Positions 51,659 to 59,733 of a stretch of DNA of 64,000 nt are shown here, one piece after another. The stretch is from Saprospiraceae bacterium (GTDB lineage Bacteria; Bacteroidota; Bacteroidia; Chitinophagales; Saprospiraceae). How positions within the stretch are numbered: position 1 is the first letter of the stretch; the number at the start of each line of letters is the position of its first letter. The stretch spans positions 1 through 64,000 of the forward strand of contig JAHDHU010000001.1 in the NCBI GenBank assembly GCA_020631135.1, read 5' to 3'. The notes under the pieces were generated by a model. That model saw only the letters and a list, made by a program, of their open reading frames with translations. It was not told where the DNA came from and searched no databases. Both the position numbers and the translations under genes were made by a program.

Positions 51659-53434
51659 TTAAGAATCCGCTGGTTTAAATGTTGAGTCTAGAAATAATTC
51701 TTCCATTTGGATGTTGTCAATTTTTGATGGGGCATCTATCATCATATCCCGACCTTGATTGTTTTTAGGAAAGGCGATAAAATCTCGAATTGAATTTTTA
51801 CCATTGAGCACTGCACACAATCGATCAAATCCAAAAGCAATACCACCATGAGGTGGTGCTCCATATTCAAAAGCTCCTAATAAAAATCCAAATTGAGCTT
51901 CCGCTTCTTCTTTGGTAAATCCTAACAAATCAAAATTCTTGGATTGTAGTTCTCTATCATGAATCCTAATCGAGCCACCACCGATTTCAACACCGTTGAT
52001 AACCAGGTCATACGCATCAGCTTTGAGGCTTTTCATAGTTGCGTGATCACCATTCATCATGCGAGAAATTTCTTCTTTTTTAGGAGAGGTAAACGGATGA
52101 TGCATCGCATGAAATCGCTCAGAATCTTCATCCCATTCTAATAGAGGAAAATCGATTACCCAAAGAGGTTTAAAATCTCCTTCTTTAATAAGTCCCATCC
52201 TTTGTCCCATTTCGAGACGTAGTTCATTTAATTGTTTCCTTGTTTTTTCATCTTCACCACTAAGCATAAAGATGATGTCACCTTTTTTGGCACCATGCTT
52301 TTCTGCTAGTTTTAGGAGAAATTCATCATCATAAAATTTACCTATTGTTGATTTGATGGTCCCGTCTTGATTGTATTTGATATATACCAAACCTTTGGCA
52401 CCTATCTGTGGACGTTGCATCCATTCTGTAAGGTTTTTTAAATCTTTGTTCGAGTAACTTTCGGCTATATCGTTTGCTACAATCCCTACGATGGTCTCTG
52501 CATTATCAAAAACACCAAATCCTTGACCTTTCATAGATTCTGCAAAATCTATAAATTCCATTCCGAATCTCAAATCTGGTTTGTCACTTCCATATCTTCT
52601 CATTGCTTCGTCGTAAGACATTTTTGGAAAATCAGACAGTGACACACTTTTTAATTCTTTAAAAAGATGTTTGGTGAGTCCTTCGAAAGTATCTAAGATT
52701 TGATCTCTCGTTACGAAAGCCATTTCGCAATCTATTTGAGTAAATTCTGGTTGTCTGTCTGCCCTAAGGTCTTCATCTCTGAAACACTTGACAATTTGGA
52801 AGTACCGGTCAAATCCACCAACCATCAAAATTTGTTTAAAGGTTTGAGGAGATTGAGGTAGTGCATAAAACTGGCCGGGATTCATCCTGGACGGTACCAC
52901 AAAATCTCGAGCACCCTCCGGTGTTGATTTGATAAGAACTGGCGTTTCTACTTCAACAAAACTTTGTCCATCAAGGTATTTTCTTGTTTCGATTGCTAGT
53001 TTGGATCTAAACAAGATATTTTGTTGCAAAGGTGTTCTTCTCAGATCTAAGTATCTGTATTGCATTCTCAATTCGTCACCACCATCCGAATCATCCTCAA
53101 TAGTAAATGGAGGAGTTTTTGATTCATTGAGAACATCTAGTTGGGAAACTTCAATTTCAATATCACCAGTTGGTCGATTTGGATTCTTGCTACTTCTTTC
53201 ACGTACTTTTCCAGAAGCTTTAATTACAAACTCCCTTCCCAGTTTACGAGCTAATTCACAAAGAGATTGGTTTTCATCCATATTGAATACCAATTGAGTG
53301 ATTCCATATCTATCTCTTAGATCGACAAAGGTCAAGCCTCCTAGATCCCTACTTATTTGTACCCATCCACTTAAGATTACTTGTTGACCAACATCCGAGA
53401 TTCTTAAGTCTCCACAATTATGAGTTCTATACAT
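51659..53434 (-). CDS. aspS: Aspartyl-tRNA synthetase
   Basis: This class IIb synthetase charges tRNA-Asp. The protein has 591 aa, the normal bacterial size. An OB-fold (about 1-110, [24 protein letters not shown]) is followed by motif 1, motif 2 ([20 protein letters not shown], about 213-232), the bacterial GAD insertion (about 290-420) and motif 3 ([13 protein letters not shown] near 540). The insertion marks the bacterial type. The ATG is preceded by AAAGGAG, an unusually clear Shine-Dalgarno for this window, and by a good promoter. Confidence 0.97.
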   Translation of the reverse strand: MYRTHNCGDLRISDVGQQVILSGWVQISRDLGGLTFVDLRDRYGITQLVFNMDENQSLCELARKLGREFVIKASGKVRERSSKNPNRPTGDIEIEVSQLDVLNESKTPPFTIEDDSDGGDELRMQYRYLDLRRTPLQQNILFRSKLAIETRKYLDGQSFVEVETPVLIKSTPEGARDFVVPSRMNPGQFYALPQSPQTFKQILMVGGFDRYFQIVKCFRDEDLRADRQPEFTQIDCEMAFVTRDQILDTFEGLTKHLFKELKSVSLSDFPKMSYDEAMRRYGSDKPDLRFGMEFIDFAESMKGQGFGVFDNAETIVGIVANDIAESYSNKDLKNLTEWMQRPQIGAKGLVYIKYNQDGTIKSTIGKFYDDEFLLKLAEKHGAKKGDIIFMLSGEDEKTRKQLNELRLEMGQRMGLIKEGDFKPLWVIDFPLLEWDEDSERFHAMHHPFTSPKKEEISRMMNGDHATMKSLKADAYDLVINGVEIGGGSIRIHDRELQSKNFDLLGFTKEEAEAQFGFLLGAFEYGAPPHGGIAFGFDRLCAVLNGKNSIRDFIAFPKNNQGRDMMIDAPSKIDNIQMEELFLDSTFKPADS

Positions 53435-53457
53435 TTTTCTCCTTTAAAAATAAACCG

Positions 53458-53488
53458 CAAAGGTACTTTTTGTGGAAGTATTAAGAAA
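53458..53488 (-). promoter_or_regulatory. Promoter of aspS
   Basis: On the minus strand TTTC (53488-53485), a 19-base spacer and TACCTTTG (53465-53458, exact TAnnTTTG) lie 23 bases upstream of the ATG. It is the best promoter match in the window. In the rest of the 330-base gap 53435-53764 I find only the palindromic terminator at its right end. Confidence 0.55.
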
Positions 53489-53716
53489 CATGCTTTAGGT
53501 TAATATTTCAAAACTCAATGTTTACGAAATGCTTATTCTAGAGGGTGTCACTTTGAGGCATCATTTTTTCTTGTCGACCAAAGTGGAGACAACTTTTTTT
53601 CTTTTCAATTCCCTCTAGTTTTAGGAGATTTATTGGCTTTTGTTATTTACTTTAAATGATAAACAACTGGTCATTAACAAGATCAAATTAGATTAAAGGT
53701 CCTTGTATTAAGATCT

Positions 53717-53751
53717 TAGAAAAAGAGAAAAGCCCGCATTCGCGAATGCGG
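53717..53751 (-). terminator. Terminator of the lipoprotein gene, built from the palindrome
   Basis: On the minus strand the perfect 18-base palindrome CCGCATTCGCGAATGCGG (53734-53751) is followed by GCTTTTCTCTTTTTCT. It begins 13 bases after the stop of the gene at 53765. A palindrome of this kind can fold into a stem with a small loop, so it serves as a Rho-independent terminator. Confidence 0.65.
53734..53751. repeat. CCGCATTCGCGAATGCGG perfect palindrome
   Basis: An 18-base perfect palindrome, containing at 53735-53750 the same 16-mer found inside genes at 17966 and 40832. This is the only intergenic copy. Confidence 0.9.
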
Positions 53752-53764
53752 ACCCACTTAATAT

Positions 53765-54448
53765 TTACATTTCTTTTCGATACGGAAATCTCTTTGAAAT
53801 TTGATGATTTACTCTTGAAACCGCTTCATCTGTTTCACATTGCCAATCTGTATCAATTTTTCGATTCCATGCCCATAAAGAGACACCTTCACTTCCATCT
53901 ATAAGATTGGCATTAACATATATCTCCGAAGTCCTTTTTAGCCTTCTTTCATTGACGCCAGGGATAAAAACTCCTGATAGTGTCGTGGCTATATCAACAA
54001 CCGCAGATTCCGTATTAGACAACCAAAAATCTTTGTGAAGATCAACTTTAACCACCGCGTCAACGCCTAATATTTTGGACAATTCTTCAGGAGATTTTTC
54101 CCAACTTTGATCTATTTCAATTCCATTTTCTGCAAGAATTTTATTAGTGCGATCTATATTTTGAATCGAAATTTGAATATTGCTTCTTTTCCGATTTATT
54201 CTGGATTCTTCCAATAATTGAAAATACAGTGAACGTTGAAATAAAATAGCTTCTTCGATTTGAAGTTGAAGAATATCTTCATCGCTTAGATTGTCTGGAA
54301 TTCTTCCAGAGTAATAGTTTTCGTAAGGAAGGACAGCAATTTTACGGTGTTGATTGGCATAGCTATGATAATCGTGCGTAATAAATTTTTTAGGACTACA
54401 GGCTGAAACCGTGATAAGAGCAAGCAATAATAAGTAGAGATTTTTCAT
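53765..54448 (-). CDS. Lipoprotein, unknown function (CsgG/GNA1162-like pattern)
   Basis: The gene encodes 227 aa. The lipobox VSAC puts the lipidated Cys at 17. The mature part begins with KIAVLPYENYY, a strand typical of TolB/CsgG-like lipoproteins, and continues with LQLQIEEAILFQRSLYFQLLEES, SPEELSKILGVDAVVKVDLHKD and IYVNANLIDGSEGVSLWAWNRKID. This order (conserved strand, helix, GVDAVV strand, then DG…W) is that of DUF799/GNA1162-like proteins. The role is unknown. The gene stands alone with its own terminator. Confidence 0.65.
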   Translation of the reverse strand: MKNLYLLLLALITVSACSPKKFITHDYHSYANQHRKIAVLPYENYYSGRIPDNLSDEDILQLQIEEAILFQRSLYFQLLEESRINRKRSNIQISIQNIDRTNKILAENGIEIDQSWEKSPEELSKILGVDAVVKVDLHKDFWLSNTESAVVDIATTLSGVFIPGVNERRLKRTSEIYVNANLIDGSEGVSLWAWNRKIDTDWQCETDEAVSRVNHQISKRFPYRKEM

Positions 54449-54596
54449 AGTTCGAGATTTTAGTGGTTACGAATTACACTCAAAATTATTCCGATTAAAA
54501 GCTTTGGTCACCATAACTTTGGGTCTTTGAAATATGTTTAACGACGACGATAAATAGTGTTAAATTCAAGAATTGACCAATGTCACCGTAAACCCA

Positions 54597-54625
54597 GACA
54601 AAACATTGGTAATAATGTTTTCGTC
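54597..54625. promoter_or_regulatory. Long inverted repeat upstream of the MBL hydrolase gene
   Basis: GACAAAACATT (54597-54607) pairs with AATGTTTTcGTC (54614-54625) with one bulged C and a 6-base loop. It lies in the divergent gap (54449-54702) and has no T-run, so an operator is more likely than a terminator. Confidence 0.4.
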
Positions 54626-54702
54626 AGAAAATCTGAAATAATTTGTTTAACATTTAAGTTATTTTGGTTTAACCGATATTCACATTTCTTTAAGTAAAAG
54701 CT

Positions 54703-55593
54703 ATGAAATACTACTTTATTTTTTTGTTGAGTTTATTAACATCTTTAACATTTGGTCAGCCAGATTGGAGCAAGGTCCAAATCAAAGAGCATAAGATTAA
54801 CGATCACATGTATATGCTTGAAGGAAGTGGTGGAAATATTTTGATCTATCTGGGTCAAGAAAAAGTTTTGATGATAGACAGTCAGTTTGCTCCTCTTTCT
54901 GAAAGAATTAAAGTAAAGATTGACCAATTATCAGGAAACAAGGAGATTCAATATTTGATCAACACACATTTTCATGGTGATCATACCGGTGGAAATGAAA
55001 ATTTTACCAGTTCGACAATCCTTGCCCATCACAATGTAAAAGAACGCTTATCCAAGGATCAGTTTTATAAGGCATTTAATCAAACTGTAGAAGCCAAGCC
55101 TAATTCTTACTGGCCGGATATAACTTATAGTCAAGAAATGAATATTTATTTTGAAGGAGTTGAAATAGTCTTATTGCATTCGCCGAATGGTCATACAGAT
55201 GGAGACACAAGAGTCTTTTTCCCAGAAGAAAATGTCGTACACATGGGTGATACTTATTTTAAAGACAGATTTCCATATATAGACCTTACCAGTGGAGGTA
55301 CGATCAATGGTTTAATTGAATCCGTCAAGTCGATCTTGTTATTTATGGATACGGAAACTTCCATCGTCCCTGGTCATGGTGCATTGGCTAATAAAAAGGA
55401 ACTTGAAAGCTATTTAAAAATGTTGAAAACAATGAGGGACAGAGTAGCAAAGAAAGTAAAGAAGAAAAAATCCATTGAAGAAATCAAAGAAAGTAAACTG
55501 GACAAAGGTTATGAAGAGTGGGGGACTGGATTTATTTCTTCTGAAAAATTTGTCGATACTATCTGGACAGATTTGACACGAGGTAAAAAGTAG
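54703..55593 (+). CDS. Secreted metallo-beta-lactamase-fold hydrolase
   Basis: The gene encodes 296 aa with a signal peptide (1-18, TFG then Q). The zinc-binding motif is complete: HFHGDH (His89, His91, Asp93, His94), His164 in NGHTDGD, Asp183 in HMGDTYF and a final His in VPGHG. The THFHGDHTGGN context resembles subclass B3/quinoprotein-relay-type MBL proteins rather than a typical resistance enzyme. The substrate is unknown. It lies 94 bases before the MscS-like gene. Confidence 0.9.
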   Translation: MKYYFIFLLSLLTSLTFGQPDWSKVQIKEHKINDHMYMLEGSGGNILIYLGQEKVLMIDSQFAPLSERIKVKIDQLSGNKEIQYLINTHFHGDHTGGNENFTSSTILAHHNVKERLSKDQFYKAFNQTVEAKPNSYWPDITYSQEMNIYFEGVEIVLLHSPNGHTDGDTRVFFPEENVVHMGDTYFKDRFPYIDLTSGGTINGLIESVKSILLFMDTETSIVPGHGALANKKELESYLKMLKTMRDRVAKKVKKKKSIEEIKESKLDKGYEEWGTGFISSEKFVDTIWTDLTRGKK

Positions 55594-55687
55594 ATTTATT
55601 TAGCACAACTAGCTCAGAACAATTGTGTAATAGTTGGAAGAGGATTATATTTTTCAAGCTCTTTTTTATTTTGAATATTTTTGACAT

Positions 55688-56743
55688 ATGGAGTTTAATT
55701 TCAGTGAATTATTAAAGAACTGGGTACCTTTTTTCTTGACAGTACTATTTATAGTTGTGCTTTATCGTGTCTCTAAGTACTTGCTTGATCAAAGGATGAA
55801 AAACAATAAAGGCAGTTCAGTCTTGGGCTCAGTAATCTTGTTTTGTATTGTACTCATAGGTGTAATTATGATCGTTTTGGCTTTGCCAATGAGCTCATCT
55901 TTAAAAGGTCAGGTCTCGAGTTTAATAGGGATTGTGATAGCCGCGGTTTTGTCTTTGGGTTCGGCCACATTTTTTGGAAATGGATTGGCAGGTGTTTTAT
56001 TAAGGTCAATCAACAATTTTAAAATCGGGGATTTTATAAGAATTGAAAATACTTTTGGGAGGGTTTCAGAAAGAGGACTTTTTCACACCGAAGTACAAAC
56101 GGAAGATCGTGATTTAATTACTTTACCGAATTTATACTTGGCTAACAATCCTGTCAAAGTCATAAGATCATCGGGTACTTTTATTTCTGCTACGTGTTCT
56201 TTGGGTTATGATGTCTTTCATGGAAAAGTGAAAGAGGTATTGGTAAAAGCAACGGTAAAAGCCGACTTGCAAGATGGGTTTGTTTTGGTTAAAGAATTAG
56301 GTGATTTTTCTATTGTCTATGAGGTTCTTGGAAAACTAGTAGATGTAAAAACCTTCATTAGCGCCAAATCAAGATTACATTCTGCAATGTTGGATTGTTT
56401 ACATGAGGCTGAAATCGAAATAGTATCTCCGACTTTTATGAACCAAAGACAAGTAAACGATCAGTTGTTTTTGTCGAAGGTGGCAAAGAAAAAAGAAACA
56501 ATCGAACCAGATAAAGTAGAGGATTTAATTTTCGATAAAGCAGAGAAAGCGGAAGAAGTTGAAAAATCTAAAGAGACGATGAGTGATGTAGAAGAAAAAC
56601 TTAAAATATTACAAATTCAATTGAAAAATGCTGCGGATGAAACTGAGAAAGAAAAAATTAATCACCGCATCGATACTTATACAGCTTTACGAGATAGAAT
56701 GAAGCAAAAAGTAGAAGATAAACTGAATAAACTCGAGAGTTAA
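55688..56743 (+). CDS. MscS-family mechanosensitive channel
   Basis: The gene encodes 351 aa. Three helices lie at about 12-28, 44-66 and 74-100; the last (GIVIAAVLSLGSATFFGNGLAGVLL) is the pore-lining TM3 and leads into the MscS beta domain (FKIGDFIRIENTFGRVSERGLFHTEVQTEDRDLITLPN). The cytoplasmic domain ends near 265. A further 85 residues, rich in Glu and Lys (DKAEKAEEVEKSKETMSDVEEKL … LNKLES), are a predicted coiled coil not found in the basic MscS. The channel should open under hypo-osmotic shock. It converges on osmC. Confidence 0.88.
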   Translation: MEFNFSELLKNWVPFFLTVLFIVVLYRVSKYLLDQRMKNNKGSSVLGSVILFCIVLIGVIMIVLALPMSSSLKGQVSSLIGIVIAAVLSLGSATFFGNGLAGVLLRSINNFKIGDFIRIENTFGRVSERGLFHTEVQTEDRDLITLPNLYLANNPVKVIRSSGTFISATCSLGYDVFHGKVKEVLVKATVKADLQDGFVLVKELGDFSIVYEVLGKLVDVKTFISAKSRLHSAMLDCLHEAEIEIVSPTFMNQRQVNDQLFLSKVAKKKETIEPDKVEDLIFDKAEKAEEVEKSKETMSDVEEKLKILQIQLKNAADETEKEKINHRIDTYTALRDRMKQKVEDKLNKLES

Positions 56744-56751
56744 ATGACAGC

Positions 56752-57147
56752 CTATTTTTCGATTATTTCGAATTTGGCGATAATCTTAGCTGACTTCTCT
56801 ATCATTTGAGATACTGAACAATATTTATTTAAAGAAATGTCAATGGCTTTTTCTGCTTTGGCTTCTTTAACTTTCCCGTAAATTTTATAACTCAGTTTTA
56901 TTTTAGTAAAAACTTTAGGATGAGATTTACTCCTCTTGGCTTTTACTTTGACTTGAACATCTCTGACCTCCTGTCTCATTTTTTTTAAAATCATTATAAT
57001 GTCGATGGTACTACAACCCGCAATGGACATCAACACAGCCTCCATTGGACCTACGGCATCATTTTCACCTAAGGTGATGGAATTACCCTCTTTGTTAGAA
57101 CAGATAAATTGACTTAAATCATTACTCGTGCGTAGTGAAACTTTCAT
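56752..57147 (-). CDS. OsmC-family peroxide/thiol protein
   Basis: The gene encodes 131 aa. The two reactive cysteines of the OsmC/Ohr superfamily are present: Cys45 in AGCSTIDI and Cys110 in NKYCSVSQMI, with the MEAVLMSIAGC helix and the AEKAIDISLNKYC helix. The family reduces organic hydroperoxides or handles other thiol chemistry; this member resembles the YhfA-like subgroup rather than Ohr. It is divergent from a thioredoxin-like gene across a gap with a perfect inverted repeat. Confidence 0.9.
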   Translation of the reverse strand: MKVSLRTSNDLSQFICSNKEGNSITLGENDAVGPMEAVLMSIAGCSTIDIIMILKKMRQEVRDVQVKVKAKRSKSHPKVFTKIKLSYKIYGKVKEAKAEKAIDISLNKYCSVSQMIEKSAKIIAKFEIIEK

Positions 57148-57231
57148 ATAACTATTAAATAATCCTTAAAGTTGAAATCTACGATAAAAACCATAAACAT
57201 TTGATAGAAATTTGCGTCTGAAAAGTGTACT

Positions 57232-57249
57232 AGCTTTCAGTTGAAAGCT
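57232..57249. promoter_or_regulatory. Operator-like inverted repeat between osmC and the thioredoxin gene
   Basis: AGCTTTCA-GT-TGAAAGCT is a perfect inverted repeat with a 2-base centre. It lies immediately upstream of CATATTTG (57251-57258), a one-mismatch TAnnTTTG, so it would sit between the -33 and -7 sites of the thioredoxin gene. Confidence 0.5.
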
Positions 57250-57275
57250 TCATATTTGTGAAATAATAATATAAG

Positions 57276-57764
57276 ATGAAAAGTTTTAAAGCAGTTTTTT
57301 TATTTGCAGCATTGATTTTTGGCGTTACGACGATCTCTGCGCAAGAATACAAAGCAAAAAATGAAGGTTGGCATGTTGTTTTGGAAGATGCTTATAAGGA
57401 AGCAAAGAAAACAGGTAAACCGATCTTGGCTAATTTTACTGGAAGTGATTGGTGTGGTTGGTGTAAAAGATTAGACAAATCTGTTTTTCATCAAGATGGA
57501 TTTGAATCTTGGGCTGATGATACTGTCGTCTTGCTAGAATTAGACTTTCCAAGAAGATTTAAATTGCCAGAAGATATTGCTAAACAAAACAGAGGTTTGC
57601 AACAAGCCTTTGGAGTTAGAGGTTATCCATCTATCTGGGTATTTGATTTAGATAAAGATGATCAAGGTAAATTTAATATTAGCGCTCTAGGCAAAACAGG
57701 TTATACCAAAACCTTGAAAGAGTTTCAAGACACGATCTCGAAATTTATAGCCACAAGAACTTAA
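57276..57764 (+). CDS. Secreted thioredoxin-family protein
   Basis: The gene encodes 162 aa: a signal peptide (1-22, ISA then Q) and one thioredoxin fold with the active site Cys60-Gly-Trp-Cys63 in GSDWCGWCKRLD and a cis-Pro in RGYPSIWVF. The DWCGWCK context is that of the thioredoxin_7/DUF255-like periplasmic proteins of Bacteroidota, used for disulfide reduction or redox signalling. It is divergent from osmC and followed by a perfect terminator. Confidence 0.9.
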   Translation: MKSFKAVFLFAALIFGVTTISAQEYKAKNEGWHVVLEDAYKEAKKTGKPILANFTGSDWCGWCKRLDKSVFHQDGFESWADDTVVLLELDFPRRFKLPEDIAKQNRGLQQAFGVRGYPSIWVFDLDKDDQGKFNISALGKTGYTKTLKEFQDTISKFIATRT

Positions 57765-57774
57765 AAAACAAATA

Positions 57775-57808
57775 AAAAAAAATGAATCCAATCGGATTCA
57801 TTTTTTTT
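57775..57808 (+). terminator. Rho-independent terminator of the thioredoxin gene, bidirectional
   Basis: ATGAATCC (57782-57789), loop AATC, GGATTCAT (57794-57801), then TTTTTTT; an A-run stands in front. The A-run/T-run pair makes it symmetric. An ATG in its left arm (57782) is in frame with the next gene but belongs to the terminator. Confidence 0.93.
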
Positions 57809-57823
57809 GTTAATTACAGAACC

Positions 57824-58288
57824 ATGAGGTATTATAAGTCCATTTTAATGGTATTTATTCTTACTGCTTTTTCGATGTCCATTGGAAATGCTCAAGCAGA
57901 AACGAGATCGGATTATCATCAAACGCTTGCTAAAATGTTTTCTGTATCAGGAAGCGAAGAAACTTACGAAACCGTCATTGATCAAATGATTACGATGTTC
58001 AATACTGATAGTAACTCAGAAATTCCTTCAGAATTTTGGGAAGAATTTGCGATTGAAATGAAGAAAAACTCTTTGGAGGAGTTGACCACTATGTTGGTGC
58101 CTGTTTACCAAAAGTATCTAACAATAGAGGATCTCAATGGACTCATTAAATTTTACGAATCTCCATTGGGTTCAAAATTTGCCAAACACAGCCCGCAAAT
58201 TACGCAAGAAGCTATGCTTATTGGTCAAGAGTGGGGTATGAGTATCGGAATGAAGATTGCTCAAAAATTGGAAGAACAAAAAAAGTAA
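57824..58288 (+). CDS. Secreted DUF2059 protein
   Basis: The protein has 154 aa from ATG 57824. An earlier in-frame ATG at 57782 lies in the terminator stem and would spoil the signal peptide (1-20, GNA then Q in the chosen numbering). The mature protein is helical with the DUF2059 pattern: FSVSGSEETYETVIDQMITMF, then LVPVYQKYLTIEDLNGLIKFYESPLGSKFAKHSPQITQEAM. The family is periplasmic and its function is unknown. It stands 59 bases behind the thioredoxin gene. Confidence 0.85.
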   Translation: MRYYKSILMVFILTAFSMSIGNAQAETRSDYHQTLAKMFSVSGSEETYETVIDQMITMFNTDSNSEIPSEFWEEFAIEMKKNSLEELTTMLVPVYQKYLTIEDLNGLIKFYESPLGSKFAKHSPQITQEAMLIGQEWGMSIGMKIAQKLEEQKK

Positions 58289-58296
58289 TAAGATTC

Positions 58297-58626
58297 TTAT
58301 TCGCTTGAAGGAGCTATTTCTAATTCGATATTATCCAATTCTTCGGATACTTTAATTTGACAGGTCAAACGGCTATTATCTTCTACAAAAAAGGCTTGAT
58401 CTAACATATCTTCTTCATCTTCTGAAGCTTCTTTTAGTTGGTGATCAGAACGGATGTAACAATGACAAGAAGCGCAAAGCGCCATGCCACCACAAGTACC
58501 TTCTATAGGAAAGTCATAAGATTTTAATACCTCCATTAGATTGAGGTTCATATCCGTTGGTGCTTCCAGATGATGCTCCTCGCCTTTACGATCTTTAACC
58601 TTTATTTGTATAGTTTCTTTAGCCAT
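58297..58626 (-). CDS. 2Fe-2S ferredoxin
   Basis: The protein has 109 aa from ATG 58626; a start at 58641 is possible but would overlap the reductase gene further. The adrenodoxin-type cluster motif is complete: Cys45, Cys51, Cys54 (CGGMALCASC) and Cys89 (LTCQI), with the conserved EDEEDMLD region between. It overlaps the stop of the ferredoxin reductase gene by eight bases (ATGGCTAA), so the two are made together and are likely electron-transfer partners. The acceptor is unknown. Confidence 0.93.
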   Translation of the reverse strand: MAKETIQIKVKDRKGEEHHLEAPTDMNLNLMEVLKSYDFPIEGTCGGMALCASCHCYIRSDHQLKEASEDEEDMLDQAFFVEDNSRLTCQIKVSEELDNIELEIAPSSE

Positions 58627-59632
58627 TTGTAAATCCTTCAACGCCTGTAACTGTGGTATATTTAAAACTCAGTTTTTGATCCGGATAAATATATTTAAAA
58701 GCAGATTGAACCATAAGTGTTGCTTCATGAAAACCACATAATATTAGTTTTAGTTTCCCTTCATAGGTGTTTATATCTCCAATAGCATAAATACCTTCGA
58801 CATTAGTGCTGTAATCCAATGTGTCTACTTCTATTGCGCTCCTATCAATATTTAAGCCCCAATCGGCAATAGGTCCCAGCTTTGGTGTCAAACCAAATAA
58901 GGGAATAAAGTAATCCACATCGATGCTTTTTTCACCGAGTGTGTTTTGATTTATTTTGACATGCGTCAATGTTGAATCTCCTTCTACTCCAATGGCTTGA
59001 GCTTCGGTTATTAAATCTATTTTCCCTTGTTGAGCCAATTCCATTACCTTGTCAACACTATCCAAAGCGCCCCTAAATGTGCTACGTCTATGAATTAAGG
59101 TTATGTGCTTTGCAATTTCTGCAAGTTCAATGGTCCAATCCAATGCCGAGTCTCCACCACCAGCTATAATTATTTTTTTATCTCTGTATTTTTCGGGATC
59201 CTTAACCATATAATCGACTCCGTGGTCTTCAAATTTTTCTAATCCTTCTAAAGGAGGTTTTCTAGGTGTAAAAACTCCTAATCCTCCAGCTATTACAATT
59301 ACTGGAGCTTGAATTTGTGTTCCTTTGTCAGTCGTTAAGGTAAATTCTTTGTCTCCTGTTTTTTCGATAGAATCGGCCTTTTCTCCTAAAGTAAAACTGG
59401 GCTCAAAAGGTTTTATTTGTTCCATTAAATTTTTCACTAGATCACCAGCCAAAATTGAAGGGTATCCCGGAATATCATAGATAGGTTTTTTCGGATAAAT
59501 TTCTGTCAGTTGACCACCAGCTTGAGGCAACACATCTACCAAATGACATTTTAACTTTAACAATCCTGCTTCGAAAACTGTAAACAAACCACAAGGTCCA
59601 GCTCCAATTATAATTAAATCTGTTTTTATCAT
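58619..59632 (-). CDS. Ferredoxin--NADP+ reductase, thioredoxin-reductase type
   Basis: The gene encodes 337 aa. FAD-binding GAGPCG (10-15), PQAGGQLTEIYPKKPIYDIPGYP (about 36-58), NADPH-binding AGGGDSALDW (about 156-165) and the second FAD contact AIGDINTYEGKLKLILCGFHEA (about 286-307) are present. The lack of the CxxC disulfide centre separates it from thioredoxin reductase and matches the YumC/TrxR-like FNR class. It is translationally coupled to the ferredoxin gene. Confidence 0.93.
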   Translation of the reverse strand: MIKTDLIIIGAGPCGLFTVFEAGLLKLKCHLVDVLPQAGGQLTEIYPKKPIYDIPGYPSILAGDLVKNLMEQIKPFEPSFTLGEKADSIEKTGDKEFTLTTDKGTQIQAPVIVIAGGLGVFTPRKPPLEGLEKFEDHGVDYMVKDPEKYRDKKIIIAGGGDSALDWTIELAEIAKHITLIHRRSTFRGALDSVDKVMELAQQGKIDLITEAQAIGVEGDSTLTHVKINQNTLGEKSIDVDYFIPLFGLTPKLGPIADWGLNIDRSAIEVDTLDYSTNVEGIYAIGDINTYEGKLKLILCGFHEATLMVQSAFKYIYPDQKLSFKYTTVTGVEGFTNG

Positions 59633-59733
59633 TCTTTTAAACTAAAAGGCCTGCAAAACTCTATACTTCTTAAGGGAATTTCAAATTATCAAAGAATTAA
59701 TTCTACTTTCATCTTTCAGCAATTAAACAACTA

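Noticed and set aside
53540-53600. CACTTTG…CAAAGTG inverted repeat followed by a T-run in the gap upstream of aspS
   Set aside because: The arms are 7 bases with a loop of nearly 30, and no plus-strand gene ends here; it is too weak to call a terminator.
54703-55593. The MBL-fold gene as an antibiotic-resistance beta-lactamase
   Set aside because: The zinc motif is shared by many hydrolases and the context gives no resistance link; only the fold can be claimed.
57782-57823. An upstream in-frame ATG that would lengthen the DUF2059 protein by 14 residues
   Set aside because: It lies in the left arm of a perfect Rho-independent terminator and would put a non-signal sequence before the signal peptide.
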